Positions 5,804-5,936 of a DNA stretch of 5,936 bases are shown piece after piece. Position 1 is the first letter of the stretch. Every line of letters starts with the position of its first letter. The notes below the pieces were generated by a model. That model saw nothing but the letters and a program-made list of their open reading frames with translations. It made no database searches and was not told the origin of the DNA. A program made the translations under genes and the position numbers. Origin of the DNA: Planctomycetota bacterium (lineage in GTDB: Bacteria > Planctomycetota > Phycisphaerae > WQYP01); the NCBI GenBank assembly GCA_021805585.1, contig JAJZEY010000339.1, positions 1 through 5,936 of the forward strand, in the 5' to 3' direction.

Positions 5804-5936
5804 CTACAACGCGCCAAACTGCCCCATTACGCTCGGGGCAGACGGCACGACATCGAACATGAGGTCGGACACCACGCGCCGCCGCACAGCCCGGAGCTTA
5901 TTTCCTAACTGCCGGGCACTCGGCCGTTGCCCTGCG
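5804..5936 (-). CDS. C-terminal end of a DUF3987/primase-like replication protein (partial, enters from the right edge)
   Basis: The frame entering at 5935 reads AGQRPSARQLGNKLRAVRRR, then VVSDLMFDVVPSAPSVMGQFGAL, and ends at TAG (5804-5806). The segment ARQLGNKLRAVRRRVV followed by a hydrophobic turn looks like the small winged-helix-like end of DUF3987 or D5-type primase/helicase proteins of phages, plasmids and integrative elements. These proteins start replication of the element. This assignment is from recall of sequence style on only 43 residues. The bulk of the protein, including its ATPase and primase domains, lies outside the window. The last residues (about PSVMGQFGAL) look out of frame compared with the alternative frame, so this end is probably truncated. 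It lies about 350 bases upstream of the integrase, in the same direction. Confidence 0.5.
   Translation of the reverse strand, partial: AGQRPSARQLGNKLRAVRRRVVSDLMFDVVPSAPSVMGQFGAL

Overview
The window is bacterial. The best guess is a planctomycete, probably of the Phycisphaerae type. The evidence is a secreted two-component-regulator-style propeller protein with an unusual C-terminal architecture, a tyrosine recombinase of the kind common in Planctomycetes and Verrucomicrobia, and the tail of a DUF3987/primase-like replication protein. This taxonomic call rests on recall of protein style, not on a search. Every gene I can support is on the minus strand, so transcription runs from right to left.

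Right end (about 5936 to 4109): a mobile-element module. It starts with the C-terminal end of a replication (primase/helicase-type) protein, whose frame is closed by a TAG at 5804-5806. The same frame then runs on to 5642, over a segment with the amino-acid style I associate with the end of this protein family. That segment carries a large imperfect inverted repeat (5671-5782) built from GTGACTCTG units around an AT-rich core. A doubtful 39-codon ORF follows, then a 15-bp palindrome, a good ribosome binding site, and a complete tyrosine recombinase gene (start best placed at 5458) with the full set of catalytic residues visible.

Middle (about 4108 to 3742): an intergenic stretch of about 370 bases with no convincing gene. 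It should hold one edge of the integrated element and the promoter of the next operon. A possible -35/-10 pair lies at 3821-3848.

Left (3741 to 1): a tight operon of exported proteins. First is a 902-residue secreted beta-propeller protein with no kinase or DNA-binding output. Fourteen bases later comes a 300-residue, cysteine-containing exported protein of unknown function with a TTG start. Then comes the first 24 codons of a third gene (GTG start, 72 to 1), which encode what looks like another signal peptide. Each gene has its own purine-rich Shine-Dalgarno sequence. The host operon probably builds a cell-envelope or secreted complex whose function cannot be told from the sequence, and it appears unrelated to the mobile element beside it.
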